64,000 nucleotides of DNA from Phragmites australis (Eukaryota; Streptophyta; Magnoliopsida; Poales; Poaceae), in the NCBI RefSeq assembly GCF_958298935.1, contig NC_084940.1, positions 9,206,001 to 9,270,000 of the forward strand, read 5' to 3'. Within the stretch, counting starts at the first letter, position 1. Every line of letters begins with the position of its first letter. Under the pieces are notes generated by a model. That model saw nothing but the letters and a program-made list of their open reading frames with translations, was not told the origin of the DNA and did not search any database. A program made the translations under genes and the position numbers. Below, one piece after another: positions 11,501 to 23,411 of this stretch.

Positions 11501-12616
11501 GTCTTCCTTTTTGACAATCTGATCGAATAGCTGAGGATGTGCTGGACTACTGTACCCACGACTACCCTACCTCCCTCTGGACTCATACATTGTGCCTGGA
11601 AAATACAACTTTGTAACGTATTGTGCATGTATTGTATCTCAACCATCCATCTTTATTATCTATATGTTGATTTTTATCACCTATCCTATGTTATTTTTTT
11701 ATCTAATATATCAACATAAATCTCAACTTAAATGGACCATCGATGATACATGTGCACCCATTATGAAATTTTCCCTTCTCGCCCACCGCGCCGACGCATC
11801 CTGGAACCCTTTCCCTATCCCCACCTCTCCGTTGTTGTGCCTTTGCTTTGCCGCCGCGTGCAAGGGTCAAGACAAAACCAGAAGCCCCAAGCCCGGAGGC
11901 TGAAGCGGACCACGCTCGGATCCCTAACCCCTCTCGCCACCTCAACACACAGGTAAGTCACCGGTTGGTCTCCCCAACCTTTCCCAAACCACCGCATGCC
12001 AATTGCCACACTGGATCGGTCCCCATTCGCTTCCACTCGCCGGGGAGATCCGTCTGTCCCGCGCTTCTTGGCCGGACACAGGTCACACAAACGGTGTGTT
12101 CGACCGGCGTGTCTCAGGTCTGTGTACATCCTATAGAAGAAGTCACACTCGTTCGAAAATAGCAACTACGACTACACAGAGGCTGAGGCAATGAGACACG
12201 CGGATGTTTTGTAATGAGTTTGAGCTAACAGCATCTTGGAGTGGTTCATTTTTTCCTAATTTTGGTTCGATGTGATTTTGTCAACATTTATTTATTTAGT
12301 TGATCTAAATTTGTGTGAGTAATTTTTTTTAGTGAAGTAACGTTGGAAGGATACAAAATCTAATTTCGTGAATAATAGTATTTGTGAATCACAATTACAT
12401 AGAACCTAGCATAGAGGTTATATATGCTGATAACTATAAAGATATGATGATAACAAACGTTGGCATGTACAGTACGCCTAAAGACAAACCTAATAACGTG
12501 TTGCTGCTAATCCTAATATACCTTAGTGAATGAAAATATGCTGGGTTACAATATATACTTTCTACTGAGTGCACCTAGGATATTTTCCCTTCCTCAAGGT
12601 ATCGGGGTATTGCGCC
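11501..12616. other. Unassigned stretch with an exon-like GC-rich segment
   Basis: 11770-11951 is GC-rich and open on plus, ending at a strong donor-like GGTAAGT (11951-11957). It looks like a 5' exon of a plant gene, but no domain is recognisable and no downstream exon follows, so I do not call a gene. 12200-12616 is AT-rich with nothing seen. Confidence 0.25.
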
Positions 12617-14120
12617 TGTAACACCCTGAGTTTTAGCATATAAAAATATAGCAAAATTTTCTCCAAATTAAAAAATTCTAATTATTAAACCAGTATAAAA
12701 TCAAGGAAATATATATTTGAATATATATATATACTTGTATGTGTGTATTTAAATATATTATTTTGGCCAAGTATTCCAAAGAGCACTAAATAAATTTCTA
12801 AATAAATTGTTGCATTAAATTGATCATATGCATTTTGGTTTAATTATTTTTATGGTTCTTTTAGTGGAGATTGGAATTTGAACCTCTCTCAAATTCAAAT
12901 CTATTTCTTAGATTCTTTTCATCTGAAACTCAATCGAATCCAAATCCTAATTCAAATAAGCTTATTTGAATTAGTATAAAATCCTATCTCGAATACAAAT
13001 TCATATCCGAATTCAAATACTCTTATTTGAATTTAATCCGAAATATCTCAAATCCCGACTCTTCCAAATCCTAGTTGATTTCATATTCGAATGCAAATTC
13101 GATCGTTCGAGATGTAACCAGTTCTATCCAGTTCAATCGCTCTGCCAGTTCAATCCAGTTCGTTTCCATTCGATTCAATTTTCTAAATTCGAGTTCAAAT
13201 ATCTTAATTTGAATTCTCGTTCTAAGGTCATTTCAATTTCTAATTCAAATCCAATTTGAATCATCCAATTTCAATCCAATCCAGTTCAATTGAATCATCA
13301 TGTGTTCGAATTTAAAATTTGGATACATTCATTCAATCGTCATACATCTCAATTCAAATGCAATCAATTCGAATCATACAAATCCATTTCAATTCAAATC
13401 CGTACAATTGATCTATCACTCCCTCACTCTCTCTGATCTTTTCCTCTCTCAGGCACCAGCCCATTCCCTTCGTCATGTCTCTCTCTGTTCTCACCGTGGG
13501 CAGCAAAAGATCTCACCGGCCAGCTGCTTTCTCTTCTCTCTCACACACATCTCTCCCTCTTTGATCCTCTCATCTCTCCCTGATCTTCACATCACAGCAG
13601 CTGTGCAAAAGTCCTCTCACCACCGCCTTCTTCCTCTCGCATCCACACCATGCCCATGCCTTCTTCTGATATTTCCCGAGCAGCCAAGGCCAAGTTGCCT
13701 TCCTCCCTTCCTTCACCTGCAAGGTTCACTCCCCCACACATGCATACATACACACCAGAGCACACACACAAGCATCACAACCACGGCAGCAGCACCACCA
13801 CCACCAAGCCGGCCTTCTCCTCCTCCCCACCAGCACACCGTCGCTCGGCCGTGTGCTCCTGTGAGCCATCCCTGCCTTTCCCCGTGCCGCCGCTGCTCGG
13901 CCAAGGCCGCAGCACCGCGCTTCTCGGTCGGCCCAGCCAGCCAACCCGTGCCATCGCCGGTGCGCTCAGCCACCATGCTGCCCGACCACACATAGCCACT
14001 TGGCTGCACAGGCGCCCGCATGCACCACACCGCCCGTGTGCACAGTCCCGAGCCGACCTCCGTCTGCTCCTCCACGCCACCACGCCGCGCCGCCATAGAA
14101 CGCGTCGTCGAGCCGTGGCG
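12617..14120 (+). repeat. Probable LTR or non-coding retroelement segment
   Basis: Starts TGTAACACCCTGAGTTTTA, a phrase typical of the 5' end of many grass Ty3/gypsy-type LTRs. It continues through a long tract with many copies of ATTCAAAT/AATTTGAA (12880-13410) and then pyrimidine-rich CTCTCTC sequence. The open frames at 13300-14129 are low-complexity (Pro, Ser, His-rich) and have no known domain. No PBS, PPT or partner LTR was found, and the right border is not determined. Confidence 0.4.
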
Positions 14121-14350
14121 CCATCCTGAATCCACAAATGTGCGGAACTCGTCATTATCTGCCTCCATCTGGTCCAATAGTGCCTCATCCCACTCTTCCT
14201 GATCAACTATCCATCGCAACCTAATTTTATTCTACGTAGTTACATTCTTCTCTTGCAGGTTGTAGCTCAACCGGTGTCTAGTCTGCAGGGGTACCTCTAG
14301 AACCACACTCTCTTGCACCTCCTCATGGATAGCATTTTCACCAACAACTT
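14121..14350 (-). pseudogene. Possible captured gene fragment (acidic peptide), unidentified
   Basis: On the minus strand 14219-14130 encodes the acidic stretch DQEEWDEALLDQMEADNDEF followed by RTFVDSGW, which has protein-like composition unlike the surrounding low-complexity sequence. A preceding minus-strand segment (about 14345-14250) is also open apart from stops. I do not recognise the family. Confidence 0.25.
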
Positions 14351-15560
14351 ATATTGTGCTAGGTCCGGCTTCTGTGGACCCAATATCACTCGCTTCCACA
14401 AGGATACAGTAGGAAAAACCCCATCTCAATCCTAGTAACACAAATTGTTGCCATTGTTTCGAACATGTAACCTCCAAGAGCTCCCACTACCAATCGATTT
14501 CTCAATGTCTAGGAATCAAAACCTTCATCGTCAACCGCTGATGTGTTGAACTAAGTTGCAGCACATTATACAACCAACCTAACACTTATGACCACCTAAT
14601 CTCTCCCAGACTATGCAATTCTGTGTCCACATACTGGAAGTTGCTCAGATCCATCCCATTATCGTAATGCATGACATATCCAAGATAGTAAAAACTCTAA
14701 ACCCCACTATGGGTGACATATCTGATTCAACAACCTATTATACTTCGTTACGTTAAATAATTGTAATCAACATATAACAGCTATGACCATAAAATCTATT
14801 CAATCTCATCACTTGTATTCTACATAACCATCAAATACCACCGTTAACATACTCTTTCAGTTCACACTATACCAGTCTAAATGTATTGCTATCAAAAATT
14901 ACTCTATTTCTATTCTAAATATCCTACACCTATGAAATATGTGTACTACATATTCATAACAATTCGACTTCAAACTAGTCTAGATTATCTAACTATTGCA
15001 AAATTCTTAACTACGTATGCTCTATGCTACATTATCTATTCTACACATATCTAATTTTTTTTTTCTAAATTTGAAATGAATCACATTTTCCCCCTTCCAT
15101 TGTAAATACAATTCTGCGAAAATCCACAATAATTCAAATATAAAATTCCTGCATCGACGAAAAATATGTACGTCTAATAATATCCAATTTTCGAATCATA
15201 TTAAATAACCTATTTTAACCCTACATTACCTAAATATTTGAACTTTTCTAACTATTCTACATTTTCTAACTAACTATACTATATTTTCTACCTTTAACTA
15301 ATTTCCAAACCATACCTACTCTATTCTATATTTTATATCCTTATTTTTCTAAATTATCTACTCTAATCGACATTTCTCTAATATTCTCTAATTATTTTCT
15401 TACAATTTTCATAAATACTCCTAATTTTTCTACCTAATTTTCTACTAATTTTATATTTTTCTAACTATTTTCTACTTATTTTTCCTAAATCACCTATGGT
15501 TTTTCTACCTACTCCTAATTTTTTATAATTTTCTAACTATTCCTAATTTTTCTAATTACA
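14351..15560. other. AT-rich stretch of CTAATTTTTCTA-like repeats
   Basis: No coding similarity. 15200-15560 is built almost wholly from variants of CTAATTTTTCTAACTATT, a low-complexity pattern common in non-coding parts of large grass transposons. Confidence 0.35.
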
Positions 15561-15599
15561 TCTACTAATGACTGCTTCTAAATTTCTAACTATTTTTTT

Positions 15600-15990
15600 A
15601 AAAAAGAAAAAAACTTACCATCGTCGCTTTGCTCGCCGCCCGAAGCCGCCCACCGGTCGGCCACTGCCGCCTACCGCACGCCACCCCGCGCCTCCCGCCG
15701 CCACCCTACGCCATCCGTTCGTCGTCGACACCCACTCTGTGTACAGTCGCATGTGGAAGAGAAATTGGCGGTCATGGAATATATAAAAGCATGTTGACAC
15801 GTGGAATGTCGATAGGCCTAACGTGACATCTATCAGCATTTTGTGTGTCGACAGGTCATAATATGCCTACCGACAGGTCCTATGGCCCAGCGTCACGTAA
15901 GATATCAGCATTCGGAGTACCGATAGGTACCTTGTCGGTATTTTACATACCAACATGTACCTATTTTTACAATTTTTAATAAAATAATAT
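15600..15990. repeat. GC-rich block and CGACAGGT/CGATAGG motif cluster
   Basis: 15630-15730 is GC-rich and low in complexity. 15800-15960 holds at least five spaced variants of the phrase CGAYAGG(T), such as TCGATAGGCC, TCGACAGGTC, CCGACAGGTC, CCGATAGGTA and CTTGTCGGTA, in both orientations. Similar motif clusters occur in subterminal regions of DNA transposons; the parent element is not identified. Confidence 0.35.
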
Positions 15991-16177
15991 TATTTTAAAA
16001 AACTCCACTATGCCTACCTTCCCATCACAGAGGTCATCACAACACCGAAACGCGTGAACCCCAATAGCAGGATGTGGCACCGCTGCCTCACATCCACTGC
16101 CCAGCCAGACTTCCACTGAATCAGTTACTTTGCTAATCACCACAGCGCAAAAGAATAGTCAATCATGTAACGCTAAC

Positions 16178-16600
16178 AGGAGTCTCGAATAAATTCTTGT
16201 GACACCAAATTTTGTGTTTGAAGTTGGAGCTCACAGTAAACTTCCCAGAATTAATGGATTGCTCTTACTCTTAATTTGCCCCAGAAGGCTAGGTGGGGAA
16301 ATCACGTAATGCCCGTCAGCATTGCTAACAAAAACTCGAATAAATTATAAATCCTTGTGTCACCAAATTTTGTGTATGAAGTTAGAGGAGCTTATAGTAA
16401 AATTTCCAAAATTGTTGGATTTATGGGTGCAAATTGATGAATCTACCGAGCTTTTTTAGTTCAATAAATAACATTATTTTTCCCAAATAGCTTATATTTT
16501 CAGAAAACTAATATAATTAATTAAACTAAAGATGATCAGCGGGTAACTTTAGATTATCAATTTGCACCCCAACTTGAATTGCATCCTCTTAATCTGTCCC
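16178..16600. repeat. Imperfect tandem duplication
   Basis: The phrase ACTCGAATAAATT, then CCTTGTG(T)CACCAAATTTTG and GAAGTTAGAG, present at about 16185-16260, recurs at about 16330-16425. The following phrase CTCTTAATTTGCCCCAGAAGG (about 16268) recurs in diverged form at about 16588. The unit is roughly 150-320 bp with internal indels. Confidence 0.5.
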
Positions 16601-16831
16601 AGAAGGGAAAAGTTCGTAAAAGATCTCATTTTCCTTAAATATCACTGCAAGTAATCTGGTTGTAAATGCTACTACAAAAGAATATTCACCTCTGAGTAAC
16701 GGTCTTAACCAGATGCTCCACAACGGCAATTTGCTCTCCCTAATCGTCAATATAGCTGGGAGGTTATTCTTGGTGACATCATGTTGCAACGATAATATCA
16801 TAAACACCTCATGTTTTTTCAGCATCATTCA

Positions 16832-17096
16832 TATTGAACTATATGTACCGATCAATTCATCAGCTAACGAAAAAAGATAACAATTTACTTATACTTCAAC
16901 ACCCCCTCACGTGAAAGCTCCCTCAGACCTTAGACGTGCAATTAGAAATCAGCTACAATTTTTTATTTAATTGTACCATCGGGATTTAAGCTCGAGATAT
17001 TTATCTCTGATACCATATTGAGTTATATACACTAACCAGTTCATACAAAAACCTAAGCTAACGAAAAAAGATAAATAATTTATTTATACTTTAACA
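16832..17096 (-). mobile_element. Miniature LTR retrotransposon (SMART-type), complete
   Basis: A 265-bp element flanked by a perfect 5-bp target duplication ATTCA (16827-16831 and 17097-17101). Minus strand order: 5' LTR 17096-17016 starting TGTTAAAGTATAAA; primer-binding site TGGTATCAGAG exactly adjacent at 17015-17005; about 110 bp of non-coding interior; polypurine tract GTGAGGGGG; 3' LTR 16901-16832. The LTRs are 81 and 70 bp, differing by substitutions and an internal gap. It has no coding capacity, so it depends on another element's machinery. Size, LTR length and sequence style match the SMART class described from grasses; that assignment is from memory. It lies 365 bp past the PMT14-like stop codon, in or just beyond that gene's 3' UTR. 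Confidence 0.85.
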
Positions 17097-17463
17097 ATTC
17101 AGGAGTTGGATGTATAGATCTGGGCTTTCACTTCTTGCTGAGTAGATCACTTATTACAAAATGAACTTCAGAAGCTACACCTCCTAGAGCAGTATGGAGA
17201 TCCGTGTAAGAAATTTTCGAAATACGCTGGCTTTTAAACAGAGTATCCAGTTGACACTTGAGAGCGACAAATGAAATTACAAAATTGTCACAACATTCTG
17301 CAACCATCACCAGCAAGCACGGTATCCTTGCAGCTTCAGTGCTACCCCTACAAGGGTAGGTCATTTCCCTTGCCACAGGATGACTACCTAAGCTCATTCA
17401 TGCTCGTCAGGTCAAGGTTGGATTGCAGAATTCCCTGTGTTAGAAACTCGGAATGTGCTTGCT

Positions 17464-19826
17464 TCAAGCTGCAGCCGTCTGGTTTCCACCAACCCAATAC
17501 TGCTTCACGGCATACAAGATCTTCTCACGCATGAGGGGGCCGTCCTCATGATCCACCAATTTCGTGTTCCATCTGATGCCCCGAGCAAGCCTATTCACCT
17601 TCGTCAAGACATCGACATCATCCCGCATTATGACGGCGCCTTCTGGCCTCAAGATGCGGTCCATCTCCAGGAGAATGTCTTCCATGCTGCACCTGTTATA
17701 GTTTCAACAAACAAAATAGATCAGCAAGGGCAATTCCAGCAATGGATCAGATACACAAGACAAGAGTAGCTTACTTGTTTTTATACAACGTGAAAAGACC
17801 GCTAGCATGGATAAGATCATAAGTCCTTGGATAAGTAGAGAAAGCCTCACACCTGGCATAAGGTTGTGCCACCTTGTAAGTTCATGTGACTAGCACACTA
17901 CTTTCCTGAGTACAGGATTCAAGAGTAAAATGACATACCAGTCATGGTATATGCCAATCAGTCCTCGCTCATAAACAGCCCCTAGGGTTGACATCTTCGC
18001 ATTAGTCGGCACAACATTCATCACCCAAGATTTTGGGGACTCTATAGCGGCAGCGAATCCTCCAAAACCTGCATTCATGTCCATAATATTTCTGTATCTT
18101 CCAGTAAGTAGATACTTGTTCACGGTGCTATAAGCCTTCACATGCTTCTTCCACATTTTATTGTCTTTTTGAAAGGCCTGAGATGAAACCCCTGGAATCA
18201 AACTATTTGCAATTCTTGGAGGAATTGCATTGAGCCTGCCTGGGAAAGGTTTGATTGTTCCTCCAGCTACTTCACTTTGATCTTTTACATCTGGAAGGGG
18301 TGTCACACAGGCCTTCATCTTCGTGTACCTGATGTAGCAGCAGTCCGTAAAAATTAGGATAAGAAAGGGGCTATATAACCCCCCCAAAAAATCTGTTCAA
18401 AGGATTTTTCTTTTTAATAAAATTACAGGAATAGCATACCAGACATCATCTGGGTTTGTTGATTCACACATCTGCACAGTGGATTCGTCTTGCCTAGAAG
18501 GACAAGACTCCGTGTTTACCCTTTTCCTCCATATTGCCATGTCACCCTTCTCTGAGACTTTTTCCCAACATAGAAGGTCAGCAATTTCCTCTATTCTGCT
18601 CTGCTCTGCCTCGAGATCCTTCTTTGTGCGCTGCCAACCCTTGTAGTGCACCTTCCAATTAATTGGAGGACCAGACAGAACCCAGTAGCCACCAGGCCTT
18701 AGAACCCTATCAACTTCCATCATGTAGATTCCGTCTGCAACCATAAAAATGGTAATAAGTTGTAAAATAAATTGCGTAGAAATATAACAAAAATATTCTA
18801 GGTATTAATGGTAGTCAAAATTCCAAAAAAAAATCGTTGCTTTGATGCAGAATATGAAAGGAGGCACGATTTGGCTCACCGTTTGCTCCCCATGGAATCA
18901 GGCACCTGGAGCAATGGGCCATATCAAAGGCCCTCGATGGATAAGGAAGTTTTATTGTACCAAGAACACCAATAACAGCTGGAACGCCTCTCTCCAGAGC
19001 AAACTGCACTTGTGCCTCATGTGAATCTCTTGGTGCAAACGACATGGCCAAGACATTCCTCTTCAACAAATAGGCTCCCCAGCTAGCCACCTGAAATAGT
19101 TCCAGAGCGTTAAGACATGGACTAGACTTTGCAACCTAGCTTGACTTAGCAACAAGCAATATGCAGTTTAGCATTTCATCTTACCCCGCAACCAGTGTCA
19201 AGTGCAGTCCTGACAGTTCCATTTGCAATCGGAATAACTGATGCCAGCTGATCGATGTACTTATCTGCTCCTTCAGGAAACTGAGTCCCTCCACCGGGGA
19301 ATCTGAACACATTGCCCTCGTATTGAACCCAATTCTGGATGGCTTTCTCGACTGTCAAGCTCTTATATGGGCAATTCGCAAATGGAACATAGTCCCGGCT
19401 CTTCGGCCATGGGAACGGGGTTACATATCCCTTCGGCGGTGGTATCAAACAGCGCATATTTTCTTTCTGCGGCGGGCAATGCCGCTCTCTGTAATTCATA
19501 TTCTCCCGAGGGAACTTCATCGCCCTATTCTGATCTTGGCAAGGGGTATAATCCGTGTAGCGATCCGGGCAGGGCTTGAACTTCTTCACCGGCGAAACAA
19601 GATCACTAGACCTGCCGGCTTTAGACTGGTGAGAATAGAAGCTAAGATTCGGCAAGATGGTGCAGTCCGTGCGCTTCGTGATCTCCAGCGCGATGCCGTC
19701 CCCCTTCCCGAACCCGCTCTTCCGCCACGCACCAAGGATGTAGAAGAAGCAGCACATGCCAATCACTATGCACAGGGACACCGTGCTCCTGGTCCTGTTG
19801 TCGACGGAGCTCCCCTTCACAGCCAT
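17464..19826 (-). CDS. PMT14: Probable methyltransferase, PMT14-like (complete, six coding exons)
   Basis: Encodes a 614-residue plant DUF248 S-adenosylmethionine-dependent methyltransferase, a type II Golgi membrane protein of the QUA2/PMT family linked to pectin or other wall polysaccharide methylation. Coding exons (minus): 19826-19185, 19090-18880, 18734-18440, 18328-17939, 17852-17775, 17692-17464; all introns are GT-AG and the sum, 1845 nt, is exactly in frame. A short cytosolic tail precedes one membrane helix (residues about 15-34, [16 protein letters not shown]). The luminal part carries [28 protein letters not shown] Cys motifs, the SAM-binding motif [19 protein letters not shown] (about 209-227), [22 protein letters not shown], the second-half motif [14 protein letters not shown] and [13 protein letters not shown]. 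The N-terminus and C-terminus (DHEDGPL...KQYWVGG) resemble Arabidopsis PMT14 most. Intact, no anomalies seen. Confidence 0.93.
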
Positions 19827-20460
19827 GGCTTATCCTGAGGAATTAGACGTTGAAAAAGACACCTTTTTCAATTTTAACTAGCACCTGGAGTGTACACAAA
19901 AATGACAGCTAATTCAGTGACGGAGCTTTGCACAGGCCAGAAGGGGCCATGGCCTCACCTCGTTGCTTTGCCTAAATCGCCCGTGGAGGCTGCACTCCAC
20001 GGCGGCGGCGACCAGATCTTGCCGGATCTGGATGGGCTAGACCAATCCCGGCTAGTGGCTCTGCTCGGGGACGACGACGGCGGTCGGACGCCGGGCGAGC
20101 GCAGCGGCCGGAGAAGCCGGCGGCGAGCGGGCTCGTTCGTCGGAGAAGCCGGTGGTGGCCGGTCACGGATGGCCAGAGCAGCGGTGGCGGGACTGAACAG
20201 CAGGCACCGCCTCCTACGCGAACTCCAGCTTCCGCGGCGGCTGCGGAATCTGATGGTTCGGCCGGGGGGTTTTCAGCTGGGTTTTGCGGTAGTTTTCATG
20301 GGAGGCAGAGTGCGGGTTCGCCGACCCCGCTTCAGTTCGGCTCCCACTCCCCTTCCTCCACTGACGGACCAACAGTGGATGGGATCGTGGAGAATCACGA
20401 GGCAAGATTTAGCACGGGATTCTGGAGAGAGAAAAGCGGAAAGGGGTTAAAATTATGGAC
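19827..20460 (-). promoter_or_regulatory. 5' leader with probable UTR intron and promoter of the PMT14-like gene
   Basis: An acceptor-like TCCTCAG lies about 10 bp before the ATG on the minus strand, and a donor-like GAGGTGAGG lies near 19958, so a short 5' UTR intron (about 19837-19958) is likely. Upstream to about 20420 the sequence is GC-rich, consistent with a first non-coding exon, and it turns AT-rich beyond 20450. Transcription start is not fixed. Confidence 0.45.
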
Positions 20461-20830
20461 TTTGGAGGCGGTCCATACTCATATAGTTTCTCAAATCTGA
20501 AATAAGTATGATTTTAAATATAGATACAGTTTTCAAAATATATTGATAAAATATAGTCTTTAAAGTATAATTTTAACTATCATCTTTTGCTGTAATATAT
20601 TTATAAAACATAGCAAAAATATACTATTAACATCCTGTTTAGCGGAATTTTGACTTCAAAAATTCTTAGAGTTCGATATTTCTAACTTCAGGTATTTATG
20701 GAACTGGAGTTGTAGTTATGTTAAGGATATTTAGATGAGCCATCTTGTTTCTATTTAAACTAAAAACAAATATTTAAACAACTTTATTTTATCCTATACT
20801 CTCAAAATTTAACGTGAAGCCGGAAGGTGA
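20461..20830. other. AT-rich upstream region, no feature seen
   Basis: Probable distal promoter or intergenic sequence of the PMT14-like gene; no motif or repeat recognised. Confidence 0.3.
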
Positions 20831-20849
20831 AGCTCTGTCAAATAGGGTC

Positions 20850-21600
20850 TAAGAGTATTTTTTAAGACAAATCTATTTATCGAGGGTTATCCCTGACAGT
20901 GATTTCGGGGTGCATCGGATAACGGGTGCGTAATCTGTGTTCTAGGGGATGTGCTTGTGCTAATCTAAAAACACTAGAGTTCATCCAGTTTCAGGCTCCC
21001 TTGGGGTAATAACCCTACATCCTGTGTATTTTTCTCATTGAGTATGTTTCTCCTTTGCCTCTTTTTTCGGGGCCCTCTCCTTTGCCAAGGCGGACTCCCT
21101 TCCCCTTATAACCCAGGAGGAAAGGAGTCTTACACGTGGGTCCATCAAATAGACTCATGTCTACCTAGACGATCTACATAGGCTATCATTACAGGATACG
21201 TATGAGCTGTGACTGCCCTGGAGCGCTGCAATGCCCGTCCCATTTATCGGACACGTCTTCGCTTGTTGCGCCCGGGTCATCCGGCATGCACAGTCCCATC
21301 GTCGGTTTCCCACGCGCGCCTGCCATGCACCGGTTGTGTCTGCGAGCCCGTCCCGCAACAATTAATTACACGGTAGCCCTACACCAGCCATACCACCTCA
21401 GCCGGGGTGAACTGACTAGGGAAGAAAAACGATGTGAGTAGTGACATTAAATGAGGTTTGACTCACTTAGATAAGTACCTGCCCCGCGACCAGCCCTTGC
21501 TGGCTGCGGAAAATCCTGTGAAGGCCAGTGCTGTGGTCGCGCTGGCGTCAACTAGTCGCGCGGTGAGCCTGGACTAGAGAACGAAAGCGGATAATGACAA
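20850..21600 (+). repeat. Probable gypsy-type LTR fragment
   Basis: Phrases such as GAGGGTTATCCCTGACAGTG, GGGGTGCATCGGATAACGGG, GTTCATCCAGTTTCAGGCTC and AACCCTACATCCTGTGTA resemble conserved LTR sequence of grass Ty3/gypsy elements as I recall it. No internal domain, PBS or partner LTR is present, so it would be a solo or truncated LTR. The short open frames inside are not protein-like. Confidence 0.4.
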
Positions 21601-21771
21601 AAATGGTCATCACGGGCCATCTCGGTGGGGGACGCCTATACTCTTTACATCGACACTACTCGTGTCATTTTCAAGTATCCAAACGCAATACATAAAAAGT
21701 ATTTATAGCTAAAGTTTGAAACAGTTAATTACACACAACTAAAAATGACACTTATTTTGAACTGGAGGGAT

Positions 21772-21951
21772 AGATAGAATAAATTGATGATTTGTCACTC
21801 AAAAAATTGGCCCTTTAATTATTATGGCACTCAGGCCAATACAATGTGAGATTATATGAATCAAGATAGAATAAATTGATGATTTGTCACTCAAAAAATT
21901 GCCTAATTATTATGGCACTCATGCCAATACAATGTGAGATTATATGAATCA
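21772..21951. repeat. Tandem duplication, unit about 90 bp
   Basis: A 92-bp unit (21772-21863) is followed directly by an 88-bp copy (21864-21951). Both begin AGATAGAATAAATTGATGAT and end GATTATATGAATCA; they differ by a small deletion and single substitutions, so the duplication is recent relative to the surroundings. Confidence 0.85.
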
Positions 21952-22083
21952 ATGGCTATGGACCAGTCAGAGTGGCAAATAAACGAAGCCAACGGACTGA
22001 TTGGTCAGCTTTCGGGTTGATGGATTGGGGCATATATCGCTTAGAACTTAACAGAACCTCATATGGGAACATAGCATTGTGCC

Positions 22084-22703
22084 TAGGGATAGCAATCGAG
22101 TACGACAGGTACGAGTAATGCTCACCTATACCTGTACCTATTAGTTTTTACTCGTTTACGGGTATACCCATGAATGCCCACGGGTGAAGAGTAGCCCCTA
22201 AACTTGTGTACCCGCTAGTGAAACATGAGTCCATGACATCATGCTGAGTGTTGACAGTAGGGCGGCGACAGATTTGGACTGCTGGAGGTGATGGGAGGTA
22301 GTGGGGGCGTGTTTCTGGATATGGTGGGATGCGACGGGGGCTTGTAGTGCTGGAAGTAGCGAGAGGCGATGAGGGTGGGCGGTGCTGGAGGTGGTGGGCT
22401 CGCAGTGCTAGATGTGGCAGGATGCGACGGAGGTGCTGGAGGCGACAAGGGTACTAGAGGTAGCGGGAGGCGACGAGATGTCACGGGAGGCGATGGGAGG
22501 TGGCAGGATGCGACAGGGGTGCACGGTATAAAGCAATACGGGTATATAGGTTTCGTGGGTATGAGTATACCTTACTCATATTCGTACTCGTCGAATAGTA
22601 TTTTCCACCTACAAACGTACCTATAAGTATCAAATGCTACATATATCTTACCTTATTTAAATATTTACCCACGGATACCGATCAGATTACATTGTTATCC
22701 CTA
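22084..22703. mobile_element. Non-autonomous hAT element with 8-bp target duplication
   Basis: The 620-bp element starts TAGGGATAGCAAT and ends ATTGTTATCCCTA (imperfect 13-bp inverted repeats). It is flanked by ATTGTGCC (22076-22083) and ACTGTGCC (22704-22711), a 7/8 match of the 8-bp duplication expected for hAT insertion. Subterminal sequence at both ends contains ACGAGTA/GGGTA-type motifs in opposite orientation. The core (22250-22520) is a GC-rich array of GGAGGTGGTGG/GATGCGACGG units. No transposase is encoded. Confidence 0.75.
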
Positions 22704-22763
22704 ACTGTGCCAGCTCGGCTGGCTTCCTGGTTCCTCCGATGAACCAAACCGTGTGGTTCTTAT

Positions 22764-22979
22764 TGCGAGTAGGATTGCAATTTAGAGAAAATGAAACTAT
22801 TGTATTGATTCAATGAACCGTTTACATATATATACATGAGTAAAGAGTGCTATTGGAGAGACATGTCTCTCTCTAATAGATACAATGAAAGGGTATGAGG
22901 TCTCTTCACCAATGGACATGTCCCTTTAGTAAAGACACCAATTTGCTAATTGATCACTAATTGTAATCAAATTCTAATA
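22764..22979 (-). repeat. Left (3') LTR of the outer copia element
   Basis: A 216-bp LTR aligning over its length with the ends of 32721-33547: shared TGCGAGTAGGATT start, GATTCAAT(G/A)AACCGT, GTGCTAT(T/C)GGAGAGAC, ATTTGCTAAT, and AAATTCTAA at the other end. The purine tract lies just outside at 22980-22992. Confidence 0.75.
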
Positions 22980-23411
22980 CTCTCTCTTGATCAATTATCC
23001 GTAATGTAAATTTCTTATTGCAAACTCTTCTAAAACCCTGTGGGAAAAATATGAGGAGAAAATAATATGTTGATATGCCATTAAAACTCATTTAAAACCC
23101 AATGAAAAAATATAAGGAGAAAATGATATGATATATATTGGTTATTGCCTCGTTGTAAACTCATATGGGAAAACCTTGAAAAGGAAAAAACTCATAAATG
23201 AGTTTAGAGAACAATAGATATGTCTTTGATACCTCCTTTAAAAACCATGGAGGGAAAAATAGGAGATATGGCATATATTATTGTGAAGATATTGTCTCAT
23301 TGTAAGTTCATTTGAGAAATCTAGATAAGAAAAACTCATTGGTGAACTTAGAGAACAATAGTTATGATTTGTGGATCATATTAAAAATCTCCAAAAAATC
23401 ACTTGGGAAAA

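Noticed and set aside
13300..14206. Long open frames on both strands (up to 231 codons)
   Set aside because: Composition is low-complexity Pro/Ser/His/Arg from pyrimidine-rich repeat DNA; no domain or splice context.
16589..16828. 79-codon minus-strand frame with varied, protein-like composition
   Set aside because: No family recognised, no splice partners, and it lies in a duplicated non-coding segment next to the SMART element.
17005..17015. tRNA-like sequence CTCTGATACCA
   Set aside because: It is only the 11-base primer-binding site of a miniature LTR element, not a tRNA gene.
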